A stretch of 64,000 nt of DNA from Flaccisagitta enflata (lineage: Eukaryota; Chaetognatha; Sagittoidea; Aphragmophora). The notes below the pieces were generated by a model. That model was not told where the DNA came from, ran no database searches, and worked only from the letters and a program-made list of their open reading frames with translations. A program made the translations under genes and the position numbers. Within the stretch, counting starts at the first letter, position 1, and each line of letters begins with the position of its first letter. Positions 1-11,101 of the stretch are shown piece by piece. The DNA is taken from positions 620,001 to 684,000 of the forward strand of contig OZ231126.1 in the NCBI GenBank assembly GCA_965153355.1. Reading direction: 5' to 3'.

Positions 1-24
1 CGTAAAATATACGCGTGACTGTTT

Positions 25-242
25 TGACAATCAACCAACCGATCAATCAACCAACCGAGCTTTCAACCAACCAGCCGATCAATAAACCAACCGATCAACC
101 AACCGACCAACCGACCAATCAACCAACCAATCAACCAACCAACTATCCAACCAACCGATCAGTAAAACAACCGACCAACCAACCAACCGACCAATCAACC
201 AATCAACCAACCGACCAACCAAACGATGAATCAACCAACTGA
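25..242. repeat. Degenerate AACC/GATC tetranucleotide array
   Basis: The stretch is built from imperfect CCAA/CCGA/TCAA tetramers. It resembles the internal tetranucleotide arrays of the HINE-like family found elsewhere in the window, but no family end is visible here, so it may be the truncated interior of a copy that starts outside the window. The open frame across it only reflects the repeat. Confidence 0.8.
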
Positions 243-480
243 CTGGTTGGATACTCCCTGTAACTGTATGGTAACTGATTTGTAGCTATGAACCAGTTAC
301 AACATAGGTGAATGATTACTTTCCAGATAATAAGCAACCATTTTACCATTAAGCCATACAACGATTTATATATTTTGGCTGTTAAAGTAAATCACAATTA
401 ATCTATACCTGAAAACATTTGTTTTCTTTCTAAAGTCAAAATCTTGAATTCTGCCTGTTCTGGTGTTGGATGACTCACAC

Positions 481-482
481 AG

Positions 483-549
<67 letters not shown>
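481..549. repeat. (CT)n microsatellite
   Basis: About 70 bp of nearly pure CT dinucleotide. The next 600 bp, to about 1165, are unremarkable AT-rich sequence in which I see no gene or repeat. Confidence 0.95.
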
Positions 550-552
<3 letters not shown>

Positions 553-1221
553 GATCAAGCCAAACCAGATCTTTCAACAAAAGATGTTAGGTCGATTTCT
601 TTGTCAAAAAAATGATCACAATAAAGCAAAAACATTCAACTCAGGAAATTTGATTTATAATTTAACTCCAACGTGCAAATATCATACCAGAAGATGCACA
701 AGTTTTTAGCATCGCGGCCCAGTTGTGGTTGACCAAATGATCTGATTACTTGAATCTCATTATCGTATTAAACGGATGGTAAAACATGGGTCTCTGCTGC
801 TCAATTCAGCCAGCGTAAGTTTTAGAATTGTTATTTTTTAAAACCGTTTAGACACATTTTTACGCGCGATGTAATCTTCGCGGTTAGTCATAAAAATCAT
901 TTTGATACAATCCCGCATAATTGTTTTCTGACTGTTCCTTAACCGCACTTTTTTTCTCCAACTGGTTTTCAAAGTTTCAAACATTTAGTTCGTCATGCTT
1001 GGCGTCAGTTGAATCATGATGATTAACAAAATTGCTCTAGTTCATAAATCTAAGCCGTCAGGAAAAAAAATTCAAAATGTTTTTAGTGGTTTTCTGCTTC
1101 ACTTTCATTGTTGTTGTCATTGTGACTGTGGTTGTTAAAAACCGGATCAGGTTTGTATAAAATTAAGTTTGTTTTTTTGCTCGACCTTTGGTCCCCTGTT
1201 GGCTCGTATCCCAAAAAACTA

Positions 1222-1497
1222 CCATCAGCTCAAAAGCAGCCCCTTATTTTTCCTAATCAGCAGCCTTTTTCCTAATCAGCAGCCCTTTGTTTTTCCTAAT
1301 CAGCTCAAAAGCAGCCCCTTATTTTTCCTAATCAGCAGCCTTTTTCCTAATCAGCAGCCTTTTATTTTTCCTAATCAGCTCAAAAGCAGCCCCTTATTTT
1401 TCCTAATCAGCAGCCTTTTTCCTCATCAGCAGCCCCTTATTTTTCCTAATCAGCTCAAAAGCAGCCTCTTATTTTTCCAAATCAGTTCAGTTATCTT
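1222..1497. repeat. 75-bp minisatellite, about 3.7 copies
   Basis: The phrase ATCAGCTCAAAAGCAGCC recurs at 1224, 1299, 1374 and 1449, an exact 75-bp period. Each unit contains shorter TTTTTCCTAATCAGCAGC sub-repeats. Because 75 is a multiple of three the array stays open in one frame, but the predicted peptide is repetitive and shows no gene features. Confidence 0.9.
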
Positions 1498-1636
1498 TAT
1501 ATCCTGAAGCTTAAGAAAAACACGATATGATTTTGAATATGTTTTTTTTCACAGTTGGCTTTTTTTGACATACACTTTTTATTTTTCATAAGCACGTCAT
1601 TATTGTTCTGAAGCCTTCAAAAGAGATAGAGATAGC

Positions 1637-2230
1637 TACTACAGGGTGTTCAATCTCAAAGTCGGGAAAGTAAAAAGCTTACATTTCTTAACGCTAAAGT
1701 CAGTGATTCAAGATTTCTTCATTTTATTATGTTAGATGTTTTAATGTAAACTTTTAAATTTAGTCTAAGCTTAAATAGTTTGTCCCACAACATCAATTTG
1801 AAGTAAAACAAGTATTAACAGTTGAAGCTCAAAAACTCATATCTTTATCAACATTGTTTTTCAATATTCTGCCTTAAATTTTCAAACGGCTTGATAATCG
1901 GGGCCATATTGGTCTCAGATGTAAACATCTTCAAATTATACTTAATTTGAGACCAATCTGACATTTCTACTTCAATTAGTTTAGAAATTAGCAATTTTAA
2001 GAAAAACTATCATGATTGAAATGAGAGTTTTTTAGCTCAAACTTTATATTCTTGTTTTACTTAAAATTGATGTTGTGGGCAAACTATTGAGGCTAGACCA
2101 ATGAAATTTTTATACAAAAAATGTAAACCATATTACTACCATCGAAAAATGATTTGAAATCACTGACTGGTTGCATTTAGAAATTGAAAGCTTTTACTTT
2201 TCCGACTTTGAGATTGAACACGGGGTAGTA
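1637..2230. mobile_element. Foldback (palindromic) MITE, about 594 bp
   Basis: The left end TACTACAGGGTGTTCAATC and the reverse complement of the right end (TACTACCCCGTGTTCAATC) match, and similarity continues through almost the whole element to a centre near 1935, for example GTTTACATCT against AGATGTAAAC and ACAACATCAATT against AATTGATGTTGT. It is thus one imperfect hairpin of about 290-bp arms. No coding capacity. The superfamily is not determined. Confidence 0.85.
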
Positions 2231-2280
2231 AAACAACTACGATGTTCTTGATTTCTGAGCAATGTCAAGGCTTGATGTTC

Positions 2281-2645
2281 TTATGAAAGTTGAAACAACA
2301 TTGCCCTTATAAAAGGAGGCCGGAATTCTCCAATACAAAGGATGGGAAAGCTAACACGGCTTTCAATGGTGTTTACTCAGTTGCTCTGCTTTATCAACAC
2401 TGTGCTGACAAACAAAAAAACTTACCAAACAATACTATCAGCTTGACTGCATGCCTCATTAGTATAGGGTTGGACAGGCCCACCTGCAGTTAATCTGCCA
2501 AATAACAAAATTTACAATCAAAGATTACTAATGTACTGATGGAAGTACTGACACTAGCAATATTGATTAGAAAACCATACCTTTAGAGGCAAGAATCGAG
2601 GTACGTCAACTGGGACCGCCGGCATTCTTTACCAAATTCACCAAT
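2281..2645 (+). repeat. Dispersed repeat family P, full-length copy
   Basis: The segment starts TATGAAAGTTGAAACAACAT and ends in a CACCGCCGGCATTCTTTACC-like sequence. Closely similar sequence occurs twice in direct tandem at 23540-24090, and the beginning recurs at 15634. The unit is about 365 bp, with no clear inverted ends, poly(A) tail or reading frame, so I leave the class open. A TATAAAAGGAGG motif near its start is conserved between copies only loosely. Confidence 0.75.
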
Positions 2646-2869
2646 GCCATGAAAGTTGAAACAACGTGCCATATAAAAAGGTGAGGTCTCAATATACTAA
2701 ACTAAACAATATACTATATACTATATACTATACTAAACAATATAATAAACTAGGTTCTCATAAAAAATAAAAAGTTTACTACAAGCGACATTCACATCAA
2801 ACTGATGCGCATTCTCGACTCAGTTCATTTTATTTCGATGTCCAATTGAATTTTTTTTTTTTGTTCACA

Positions 2870-2952
2870 TCTTTAGATGCGTCCTTGCATCTCTATAATT
2901 GGCTGTGTCCGTTGGTCTGTTGGTCGGTCGGTCTGTTGGTTAGTAACGCATT
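2870..2952 (-). mobile_element. HINE-like element, 3' end only (AGATGC subtype)
   Basis: Read on the minus strand it has a short GACC/GACA array, then the hairpin AGATGCAAGGACGCATCT (6-bp stem) followed by AAAG. This is the same architecture as the CGCGACTAAAA ends elsewhere, with a different but still complementary stem. The 5' part is missing or unrecognisable. Confidence 0.6.
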
Positions 2953-3002
2953 CATTGAAAACATCAAAATCGTGCATTTTTTCAACAGAAAAGTAGTTCT
3001 AA

Positions 3003-3100
3003 CCCATTCATAAATGACATTCATTCATAAAAAATCATTCATTCATAAAAAAACATTCATTCATAAAAAACATTCTTTCATAAAAAAACATTCATTCAAA
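3003..3100. repeat. Short CATTCATAAAAAA repeat
   Basis: About seven imperfect copies of a 13-16 bp CATTCATTCATAAAAAA unit lie immediately upstream of the DNase-like exon. They supply the only in-frame upstream ATG, which is therefore unlikely to be the real start. Confidence 0.8.
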
Positions 3101-3101
3101 G

Positions 3102-3328
3102 AGGACGCATCGTTGGCCTACTTGGCCTTGTTTTCTTTTTGCTTCAACTCCATTTTCGTACTGCACAGAGTCGAGGATGAAGGAGACGTCGGAGTTGATG
3201 TTGGAGTTGATCCTGGTTTTGGTTCGGTTGATGAACGAAATTCACCTCTCAAATTTGCGGCATTTAATATCCAAATCTTTGGCAAGAAGAAAATGCAACA
3301 ACAAGACATTGTCGATGTTCTAGTCAAG
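3102..3328 (+). CDS. DNase I-family nuclease, N-terminal exon (partial gene)
   Basis: The frame encodes a hydrophobic stretch (LAYLALFSFCFNSIFVL, signal-peptide-like), an acidic spacer (VEDEGDVGVDVGVD), and then KFAAFNIQIFGKKKM followed by QQQDIVDVLVK. The last part matches the conserved start of DNase I-type endonucleases, where a beta strand with AAFNI..FG..K(M) contributes the catalytic-site Asn. The exon ends in a good donor, AAG|GTAAGA, at 3328. Its start is uncertain: I place it after the AG at 3100-3101; the only in-frame Met lies further upstream in simple repeat (3014), so an upstream exon outside or hidden in repeats is likely. No later DNase exon (catalytic His/Glu/Asp blocks) was found downstream before the lipase gene, so the remainder is either in short exons I missed or lost. 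Family assignment rests on about 25 residues. Confidence 0.65.
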
Positions 3329-3336
3329 GTAAGACA

Positions 3337-3362
3337 ACAGTTACAACAACAACAATAACATT

Positions 3363-3420
<58 letters not shown>

Positions 3421-4080
3421 GCAACAACAACAACAGCAATGGGCGCACAACAACAGCAATAAAATGACAAACAATGTGTAGCCTGTAGCAACAGCAACAG
3501 CAAACAACAACCGCAACAGCAACAGCAACAACAGCAGCAACAACCAGCAGCAGCAACAGCAACAACAACAACAGCAGCAACCTTGACGACGCAATGCTTA
3601 ACCAACAGCAGCAACTGACTTAGCGACAGCAAACAACAGCCAAACAGCCGAACCAACCAATAGCGACAACGCCGTCATGTAGCAGCAACAGCAGCAACGC
3701 CAATGTAAACGTAACAGCAACAACAACAACAACAACAATAATAATGACTTAGTAACAACAGCAACAAAACAACAACAACAACAACAGCAAGTAGCAACAA
3801 AAGCAACAATGTAACAACATAAAACAAACAACAGCAACGACGACAACAACAACAACAACAATGGCAACTACCGACGTGACAACAACAGCCGACGTGACAG
3901 CAACGACAACAACAATAACAACAACAACAACAACAACTACAGCAACAACAACATCAACAACAACCAACATCGTGACAACAACAACAACAACAACAAGGAC
4001 AACAACAGGAACAACCATTGACAACAAAAACAACCACAATCACAATCACAACCACAACAACAACAACAACCACAACCAGT
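3337..4080. repeat. (CAA)n/(CAG)n trinucleotide-rich block
   Basis: About 740 bp of CAA, CAG and ACG-interrupted trinucleotides, starting directly in the intron after the DNase-like exon. The poly-Gln, poly-Thr, poly-Val and poly-Cys frames over it are repeat artefacts. Confidence 0.95.
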
Positions 4081-4144
4081 GACAACATAATGCAATTTCT
4101 TTGAATGCAAATATTCTTCGGGTAGGGTTTAACCCTGATCGATG

Positions 4145-4355
4145 AAAACAAGTGACGCGGGGTCACAATATTGTTGCGGACGGGTGGGCAGGGGCAGCCA
4201 TCCCCCATCCACACCCAACGCCCCTCCCAACGCCCCTTTCAACACAGACACATACACAAACAACTTCTGAAACACTCGTTTTCCCGCTTTTCTTCACGTG
4301 CACACCAACGGACAGACAAAGCCTCTTATAGAGTTGCGTGTCCGCAACTAAAAAT
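4145..4355 (+). mobile_element. HINE-like element, AGTTGCG subtype
   Basis: It begins AAAACAAGTGACGCGGGGTC, has the motif GTTGCGGACGGGTGGGCAGG, a short GGAC array and the terminal hairpin AGTTGCGTGTCCGCAACT followed by AAAAAT. The 5' motif GTTGCGGAC is the reverse complement of GTCCGCAAC in the hairpin. Near-identical architecture is seen at 18414 and 24782. Confidence 0.8.
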
Positions 4356-4539
4356 ATTCAATGCATATCTGATAACTGAAGTTGATTTAGAGTAACTGAA
4401 TACCGGTGGAATCTTGATTCTATTTACTTTTCTCATTGCCTTTTGCCGAGAATCTTTGCTTCTTCCTAAAAGTAAAACTAAAAGACCCAAATTGAGAAAA
4501 GTTCTCTTTTCCACGCAAAAATCTTCTCAAATCTTGTAG

Positions 4540-4840
4540 TTATGACGGCTTACTTCCAAAGGCAACATTTGTGTTTCAACGGGGGCTAAAATCAAAAATT
4601 AAAAATGAATAAAACTGGATGATTATACTAAAATAATCATTGAAACATTTAAACAGTTATTATTTAAACAGTTATTATTCTATTATTTTATTATTTTATT
4701 GCAAAATTTGCATAAAATCATGAAACAGAACCAAATATTGGAAAAGTTGATTAAGAAAATATATTGCAAATTACAGAAGATCTCATATTTGGTCACTGAC
4801 AGGGGGCCCGTTTAAATTCTAAGATTGCATAGAAAATGAA
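4540..4840. repeat. Dispersed repeat family D, fragment
   Basis: This AT-rich segment (from GGCAACATTTGTGTTTCA to TTGCATAGAAAATGAAA) is similar to 33797-34075 and, more weakly, to 34420-34705, both of which lie inside the 1.8-kb element at 33418-35220. It is probably a detached internal fragment of that element. Confidence 0.65.
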
Positions 4841-4859
4841 ACAAAAAGGAGTGAGAGCA

Positions 4860-5308
4860 GGGCAGCAGCCCCAAAGGGTCGATACCCTGTAGGACACAGG
4901 GGTGAATTTCAAGATGTCCTGAGGAGGAATATATCAGGCCTAAGGAGACAGGGGGGGGATTGAAGGTAGATTTTAGATCTGGAGGGCAGATTTGAGGTAT
5001 GAAGGACAGGCTTGAGGCCTAAAGGGCGGATTTGAAGCCTGGAGAGCTGATTTGAGGTCTGAAGCGTAGATTTGAGGACCAAAGAGCTGATTTTAGGCCA
5101 GAAGGGCTGATTTAAGGTCATAAGGGCAGCTTTGAGGTTTTAAGGGCTGAATTGAGGCCAGGGAGGGCTAATTTGAGGACTCAGAGGGCCAAATTTAGGC
5201 CTGGGAGTTCTGATTTGAGGACCAACGAGGGGGGGGTGGATGGACAGATGGACATCTGGAAATCCACCCCTGTGTTCTACAGGAAATCGGCCCATTGGGG
5301 CCGCTGCC
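4860..5308 (+). mobile_element. TIR-minisatellite element (family T)
   Basis: Left end GGGCAGCAGCCCCAAAGGGT with CCTGTAGGACACAGGGGTG; right end CCCCTGTGTTCTACAGG with GGGGCCGCTGCC. Between the inverted ends lie about 15 degenerate about 20-bp units of the GGATTTGAGGCCTGAGAGG type and a short GGAC tract. There is no open frame of interest. The distal tail (GAACAGGTCGCCCAAGGGC and onward, 5309-5446) belongs to the next copy. Confidence 0.8.
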
Positions 5309-5446
5309 AAAAAAGTAAAGGAGGTTTTGGGAAGGCGGGAGGTGGAGGAGGGTATGAACAGGTCGCCCAAGGGCAATATGTGGTCAGCGATGCTCGTTGC
5401 CTCTGCTTCTTTGAGTGATTGTGAATTGGAGTGAGGGGAAGGTAAG

Positions 5447-6002
5447 AAGGCCCAGCGACGAAGTCCTGTAGAACACAGGGGACTTTCTGTCTGCCCTACC
5501 CAGCATGGGAGGATGCTATAGAGGGCTGGGACTGAAGACACTCAACAGCCTAAACTGAGGTCTAAGAAGGCTGAGAGTGCCAATGGGATTTGAGGCTTGA
5601 GAGAGCTAGGATTAAGGCTTGAAAGGCCAGAGTGGACTGATTTGAAGCCTGGGAGCAATAAGTTGAGGTTTATGGCTGATTTGAGGCCTGAGGGGCCTAA
5701 TGTGAGGCAGTAGAGGCCAGGTTTGAGGCCTGAGCATTTGGATTTGAGGCCTGAGAATTTGGATTTGAGGCCTGAGAGGCCAGATTTGAGGCCTGAGAGG
5801 CCAGATTTGAGGCCTGGGAGGCTGGATTTGAGACCTGAGAGGCTGGATTTGAGGCCTGAGAGGCCAGATTTGAGGCCTGAGGGGTCTGATGAAGGGGGGG
5901 ACTAACGAACGGACGGACGGACGGACGGACGAACGTGACGCAACGGGACAAACAAAGTCCCCTGTGTTCTACTAGACTTTGTCCTCTTCTTGGCCGCTGC
6001 CC
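5447..6002 (-). mobile_element. TIR-minisatellite element (family T)
   Basis: The ends are GTCCTGTAGAACACAGGGGA near 5463 and TCCCCTGTGTTCTACTAGAC followed by TGGCCGCTGCCC at 6002. The core is a clear 21-bp array, GATTTGAGGCCTGAGAGGCCA, at 5700-5890, then a (GGAC)n tract at 5908-5932. An open minus-strand frame through the array is a by-product of the 21-bp period. Confidence 0.8.
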
Positions 6003-6524
6003 AAAAGGGAAGGGAGGGGAAGAGAAGGAAGAAGGTGGGAAAGAGAAGGAGGTCGAGGCAAGGAAATGGAAGAGAAGGTAGTAGGAAGAAAAGGTAGTAG
6101 GCATAGGAAGGGAAGTGACTGAATGTATACAAATGAAGAGGATGAGAGGAAAGAGAGGAGTGGGAAGATGTGAGGATGTGATGTCAGAGGATAGGAGGAA
6201 GGAGAGGAGAAGGAAAGCGTGTATGGAAGAGAAAGAGAGAGGATGGGACGGGGGGTAGGTGGACTGGAAGAATAAGAAGTTGGGAATTATAGAGGATGGG
6301 GCAAAGGAGTGAAAGGGTGGAGGATGTAATGGGTAGTAAGGTGGGATGGTGAGATAGCGATGAAAGAGCGGAAGGCAAGGAGTATGTGTCAAGGGCAACG
6401 GATTGCGTAGAAAATTCGGAAACCCGTTTTTTGTCACGTTTTGCTATTCCCCAATAGCATCAAAGACACTATAGTTACGATTTTTGCATATAACGACTTC
6501 GTTTCTGGTCGTTACGGTCTATTT

Positions 6525-6645
6525 AAAGCTATATAAAGCTATCAAAAGCTATCATAAGCTATCATAAGCTATCAAAAGCTATCAAAAGCTTTTTACAACT
6601 ATTTGAAGCTATTTGAAGCTATTCATAGCTATTTAAAGCTAGTTA
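6525..6645. repeat. AGCTATCAAA minisatellite
   Basis: About eleven 10-11 bp units (AGCTATCAAA, AGCTATTTGA) in tandem. A (GTCT)n tract follows at 6660-6720. Confidence 0.85.
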
Positions 6646-6838
6646 ATGAACATAAAACGAAATATCTGTGTCTGTCTGTCTGTCTCTCTGTCTGCCTGTC
6701 TGTCTCACTGTTTCTCTGTAGTTATTTCTCTATGTGATCATTTCAGCATTTATGTCACGTCAATGTTATTGAATCTCATGTTAAGCATGTTGGAGTATGA
6801 TTGATCATTTTCAAACTTTGGTCATTTTCTATCAAAAC

Positions 6839-7025
6839 ATTCTTGATAAAAAGAATTGAAAAATGAAAAGTAAAAAATAAAAAATGAAAAATAAAAATAA
6901 AAAATGAAAAAAAAAATGTGAAATGTGAAATGTGGAATGTGAAAAATGAAAAGTGAAAAATGAAAAGTAAGGAATAAAAAGTAAACAGTAAAAAGTAAAA
7001 ATTGAAAAATGGAAAATGAAAAGTG
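6839..7025. repeat. AAAATGAAAAGT low-complexity tract
   Basis: A-rich decamer-like repeat (AAAATGAAAAGTAAAAA). Nothing coding. Confidence 0.85.
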
Positions 7026-7370
7026 AACAAAATCATTATTGATAGTGAACATATTATATAACATTTTTTTCTATTCTTAGTTTTTTTTCAAATGATCACA
7101 AAAAATCCATAATGAGTAAAAAAGATGAACAAAAAGTGACAGCAATGACAATAATAATAACGCCTCAAATAACGCCATATAGACGCCAAAATGGCGTTAC
7201 GTTGCCATGGAGAATACCGGAAATGGCGTTACTACAGAAGTCGTTATGCAATGGGTTGGTCAAGGGAAGAGAAGGGAAATAAGAGAGAGATGATGCGAGA
7301 GAAGTTGGGAGAGGTGATAGGGAAATAGATGGGATCGGAGCATGAGAAGAAATAGAGAAGAATGCGATGA

Positions 7371-7512
7371 GGGCAGAGAGGAAGATTGGGAGGATGTGAA
7401 AAGAATAACAGGGAAAATGAGGAAGGGGGAGTGAGATGGGAGGGCAGAGAGGAAGATTGGGAGGATGTGAAAGGAATAACAGGGAAAATGGGGAAGGGGG
7501 GAGTGAGATGAG
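7371..7512. repeat. 71-bp tandem duplication in purine-rich DNA
   Basis: GGGCAGAGAGGAAGATTGGG begins at 7371 and again at 7442, and the 71 bp that follow are nearly identical, differing by a few substitutions. Confidence 0.85.
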
Positions 7513-7554
7513 AGGGCAATTTAATTTTGCCTCAGAAAAAGGCACAGAATAAGA

Positions 7555-7950
7555 AAACAAGGCCAACACCTATAAGTCGCGTGCGACACTTTCTGACTTA
7601 GAATGTCTTAGAATGCCTGTAAGAATGACTTAAAATGACTCTGAATGACCTAAAATGACTTAAAATGGCTAACAAGGACTTAAAATGATGGAATGACCTA
7701 TTGACCAAAAATGACTGAGAGTGACTTAAAATGACTTAAAGTGACTTAAAATGACTTAGAATGACTTAGAATGACTTAAAATGCCTTAAAATTACTTAGA
7801 ATGACTTAAAATAACTTAAAGAAATAAAAGTGATAAAAAAAGTAAAGTGTGACCGACCGATCAACCAACCAACCAACCGATCAACCGACCAACCAACCGA
7901 CCCACTGACGGACAAAGCGGAGTGTAGAAAAGCGTGCACGCGACTAAAAA
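7555..7950 (+). mobile_element. HINE-like element with (AATGACTTAA)n interior
   Basis: Starts AACAAGGCCAACACCTATAA with GTCGCGTGCG directly after, continues with about 20 copies of AATGACTTAA, then an AACCGACC array, and ends GCGTGCACGCGACTAAAAAA. The 5' AGTCGCGTGC and 3' GCACGCGACT are exact reverse complements. Confidence 0.85.
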
Positions 7951-8120
7951 ATGGAGGCAGGCCCAAAGGAAGGAAGAGATGGGAAAAAGAAGATTTTCTG
8001 GGAAGACAATTTTGAACGAATGTTGTTTATGATGGTTGAGATCACAATATTGTGTATGTAATAAGATTAAGCATACCGACTAAAAAAAAAAAAAAAAAAA
8101 AAAAAACAAGAGAGAAAGAA

Positions 8121-8320
8121 AACAAGGCTGGATACACGGCTGGCCAAGTCGCGTGCGGGTGGGTAGGGGCAGTGATGAAATAGACCAGCTAGGCAGTTGG
8201 GCAGGAGCTGTATCCCCAAAACCCCCTGTAAACGTCAAAAAAGCAAAGTGTCACAGACCAACCGACCGACAGACGGACAGACAGACAGAGTGGGTTGAAG
8301 AGTCGCGCACGGGACTAAAA
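8121..8320 (+). mobile_element. HINE-like element
   Basis: Starts AACAAGGCTGGATACACGGC, carries AGTCGCGTGCGGGTGGG, a GACA/GACC array, and ends AGTCGCGCACGGGACTAAAA. A poly(A) run (8081-8105) lies just upstream. Confidence 0.85.
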
Positions 8321-8456
8321 AAAGAAAAAAAGAAAAAGAGGACGGGAAAACAAAGAAACAAAGAAAAACAACAATGACTGTACAGAGTCGTAGAAAGGGC
8401 AATGATCGATCCTTTTCAGTTACTTTATCCTTGACCACATGTACAACAATATTGAA

Positions 8457-8505
8457 ACTTGATTGGCTGTCTTGAATAATCTTATTACAGGACAGCCAAT
8501 CAAGT
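8457..8505. other. Perfect 15-bp inverted repeat (hairpin)
   Basis: ACTTGATTGGCTGTC at 8457-8471 is perfectly mirrored at 8491-8505 across a 19-bp loop. Its surroundings match no repeat I recognised. It could be a small hairpin transcript or a remnant of a small foldback element. Confidence 0.7.
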
Positions 8506-8519
8506 AAGCCCGTCATGAT

Positions 8520-9170
8520 TTGATAGAAAGTTCCAATGGAAAAACGCCAATCTAACAGACAGAAACGCAAATTGCTTTCTTCTCACTCAAGAATGGATCA
8601 TTCCTTAACCAAGGCAAATTATTCACTTTGCTCATTGTTTAACCAATTGTATTCAGTTATACATGAGGTAGCGAGTAACGTATGTTCCATGATTAGGCGG
8701 AAAAAATAATGAAGCACTGAAAGTATGAAAACCACACTCCTAGTCGGCCTATTGTGATAAAATTTGAAATAAAGTAGCCTAAAGGTATTGTGACACTCAA
8801 GTGAAACATGGAAACTGGGTCAGCTAAAAATAAGTTTTTAATGCTTTTAAAGCTTAAGTATTTTTCAGCCAAATTGCGGGACATGTGTCAAACAACAGCA
8901 CAAAACGACCACAAGCTAAAAATGTTAAATGTGAAAGTGTCAAGCAGTCGCCAGCAGCTTTACCTATCACCATCCGTTACCAAAGGATGGAATATGCCCT
9001 GCTGATGAGGAGTGGACAAGTAGGAAGAGATGTTAGTCAATTAAGGGGTAGTCGAGAGGGAGGGAGTGGGGTAATGAAGAAAGAGTAAAGAAGGAGGAGG
9101 AAGAGAAGAAAGAGGAAGAGAAGCAGGTGAATAAAGTGGAAGTGGAAAAGTATGAGGGAGGGGGGGGGGG
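8520..9170. other. No recognisable feature
   Basis: Ordinary AT-rich DNA that becomes purine-rich after about 9080. The short open frames on both strands have no family resemblance. Confidence 0.6.
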
Positions 9171-9205
9171 GGAAGAAGGAGGAGTAAAGAAGAAGGAAGG
9201 GAATT

Positions 9206-9320
<115 letters not shown>

Positions 9321-9439
9321 AAAAACAGTCAGAAAGACAGACAGATAGACAGAAAGCCAGTTAGGCGACCAGACAGGGCGATGGGGAAAGAAAGAGAGTA
9401 ATAAAAAGTGGCAAAGTTTTTATGACTGGTTCCTTCCTT

Positions 9440-9630
9440 GATTCTCTTTATGAGCTGTCTTTTTTTTTCATCTCCTACTTCCTAAACTTCTTCTTTGTCC
9501 TCTTCTTTTTTTCTTTTCCTTTTCCTTTTTCTTTTTCTTTACTTCCTTTTCCTTTCTTCTTCTTCTTCTTCTTCTTCTTCTTCTTCTTCTTCTTCTTCTT
9601 CTTCTTCTTCTTCTTCTTCTTCTTCTTCAC
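9440..9630. repeat. CT-rich tract ending in (TTC)n
   Basis: Compound polypyrimidine tract; the last 70 bp are pure TTC. Confidence 0.95.
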
Positions 9631-10032
9631 CTAGAGAGGATCAGTCCTTCGGATGCTCATTCATCAGTTTGTGTAACAGTCCCGTTCATGTGCGGGGTCT
9701 CATGAACGCATTCATTGGCAAGATATCTATCTATATCTGTATTGGAGAATGGACATAAAGGTTACTAGACTTATTGACCAAGCGAAGGATGAGCGAAGAG
9801 ACGGTAGAATGCAGATGTAAAAGGGAGATGGCCACGCGGATATAGATGATAATGAATTGTTATTGTATGTTTGTTAACTGGATATATACTAGACGTGTGC
9901 AACACTGTGAAAGGCCTGTTGTAACAACGGAGAAGCGATACACTCATATATAATGATGGAAGAAAAACGTATGCGATCGTAACACCACTACAAAACAACG
10001 ATAATCCACGCGTAACTAGTTAATGTGAGTCC

Positions 10033-10035
<3 letters not shown>

Positions 10036-10064
<29 letters not shown>

Positions 10065-10500
10065 CTTCTTCTTCTTTTTCTTTTCTTTTTCTTTTTCTTT
10101 TTCTTCTTCTTCTTCTTCTTCTTCTTCTTCTTCTTTCTTCTTCTTCCTCTTTCTTCTTCTTCTTCTTCCTCGTTCTTTTTCTCTTTCTCTCTCTTTCTTT
10201 CTCTTTCTTTCTTTCTTCTTCTTCTTCTTCTTCTTCTTCTTCTTCTTCTTCCTCTCTTCTTTCTTTCTTCTTTCTTTTCCTTCTTCTTTTTCTTCTTCTT
10301 TCTTCTTTCTTCTTTCTTTCTTCTTTCTTTCTTCTTTCTTTCTTCTTTCTTTCTTCTTCTTTCTTCTTCTTCTTCTTCTTCTTCTTCTTCTTCTTCGTTA
10401 TTAACTTTGCCTTCGTCTTTTTCTACGTCTTCTTTTTTTTCATCATTTTCCTCTTCTTCTTGTTCCTCTTTTTTCTTTCTTCTTCTTCTTTCTCCTCTTT
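10036..10500. repeat. Compound (TTC)n/(TTTC)n tract
   Basis: About 460 bp of polypyrimidine repeat with changing period. Between 10600 and 11100 I see no clear feature. Confidence 0.95.
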
Positions 10501-11101
10501 TCCTTCTTTGTCATTAATCTTTTTGCACAAAATTGAGTATGGTGACTTCCTCCTGCTAACGTTGAAGCATTTCAAGAAACCAAGCGGTTGTTTTTGTCAA
10601 ATGTGAAGTTTTATTATACAATGTGCATTACTGCCCCTGCCCACCCCTACGTGCCTGGAGCAGCTTTGTTTCAAGTCTGGTATTCGTTTACTTTGCCTTT
10701 CTTTTGCTTTCTTCTTGTTCTTGTGTCGTCCGCCGGCAATGCGCCCTCTCTTGGGATGCATAATAATCGCGACTAACATCTGATATTCTCTTGTCTAGCA
10801 TCTCTTTTGCATCTTCTCTACTTTTTCACTGTGGGATACATTTCTTTATTTGTGGTTAATAGAAAAGGCAAAACAAGATCCAGATGAAGAAGAAACTAGA
10901 TAGCCTAAAAAATAGGAAATGAAATGAAATAGATTTGACATAAAACCCAACAGATTCGAAATGACAGATGACAAATGACAGATTTCTTCAAGAACAGATA
11001 TAAGGTAATAGATTAAAATGGAATACAAGTGAAATTAGAAAGAGATCTGAAAAAAAAACAAATTAGTCCTAGCCAGAGCATCTAATAACAGGCCATTAAA
11101 A

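Noticed and set aside
2281-2320. TATAAAAGGAGG as a promoter
   Set aside because: It is part of a dispersed repeat and no gene start follows.
5697-6437. 246-codon minus-strand frame with ASQASNPASQ repeats
   Set aside because: It translates the 21-bp minisatellite of a family T element and flanking pyrimidine-rich DNA.
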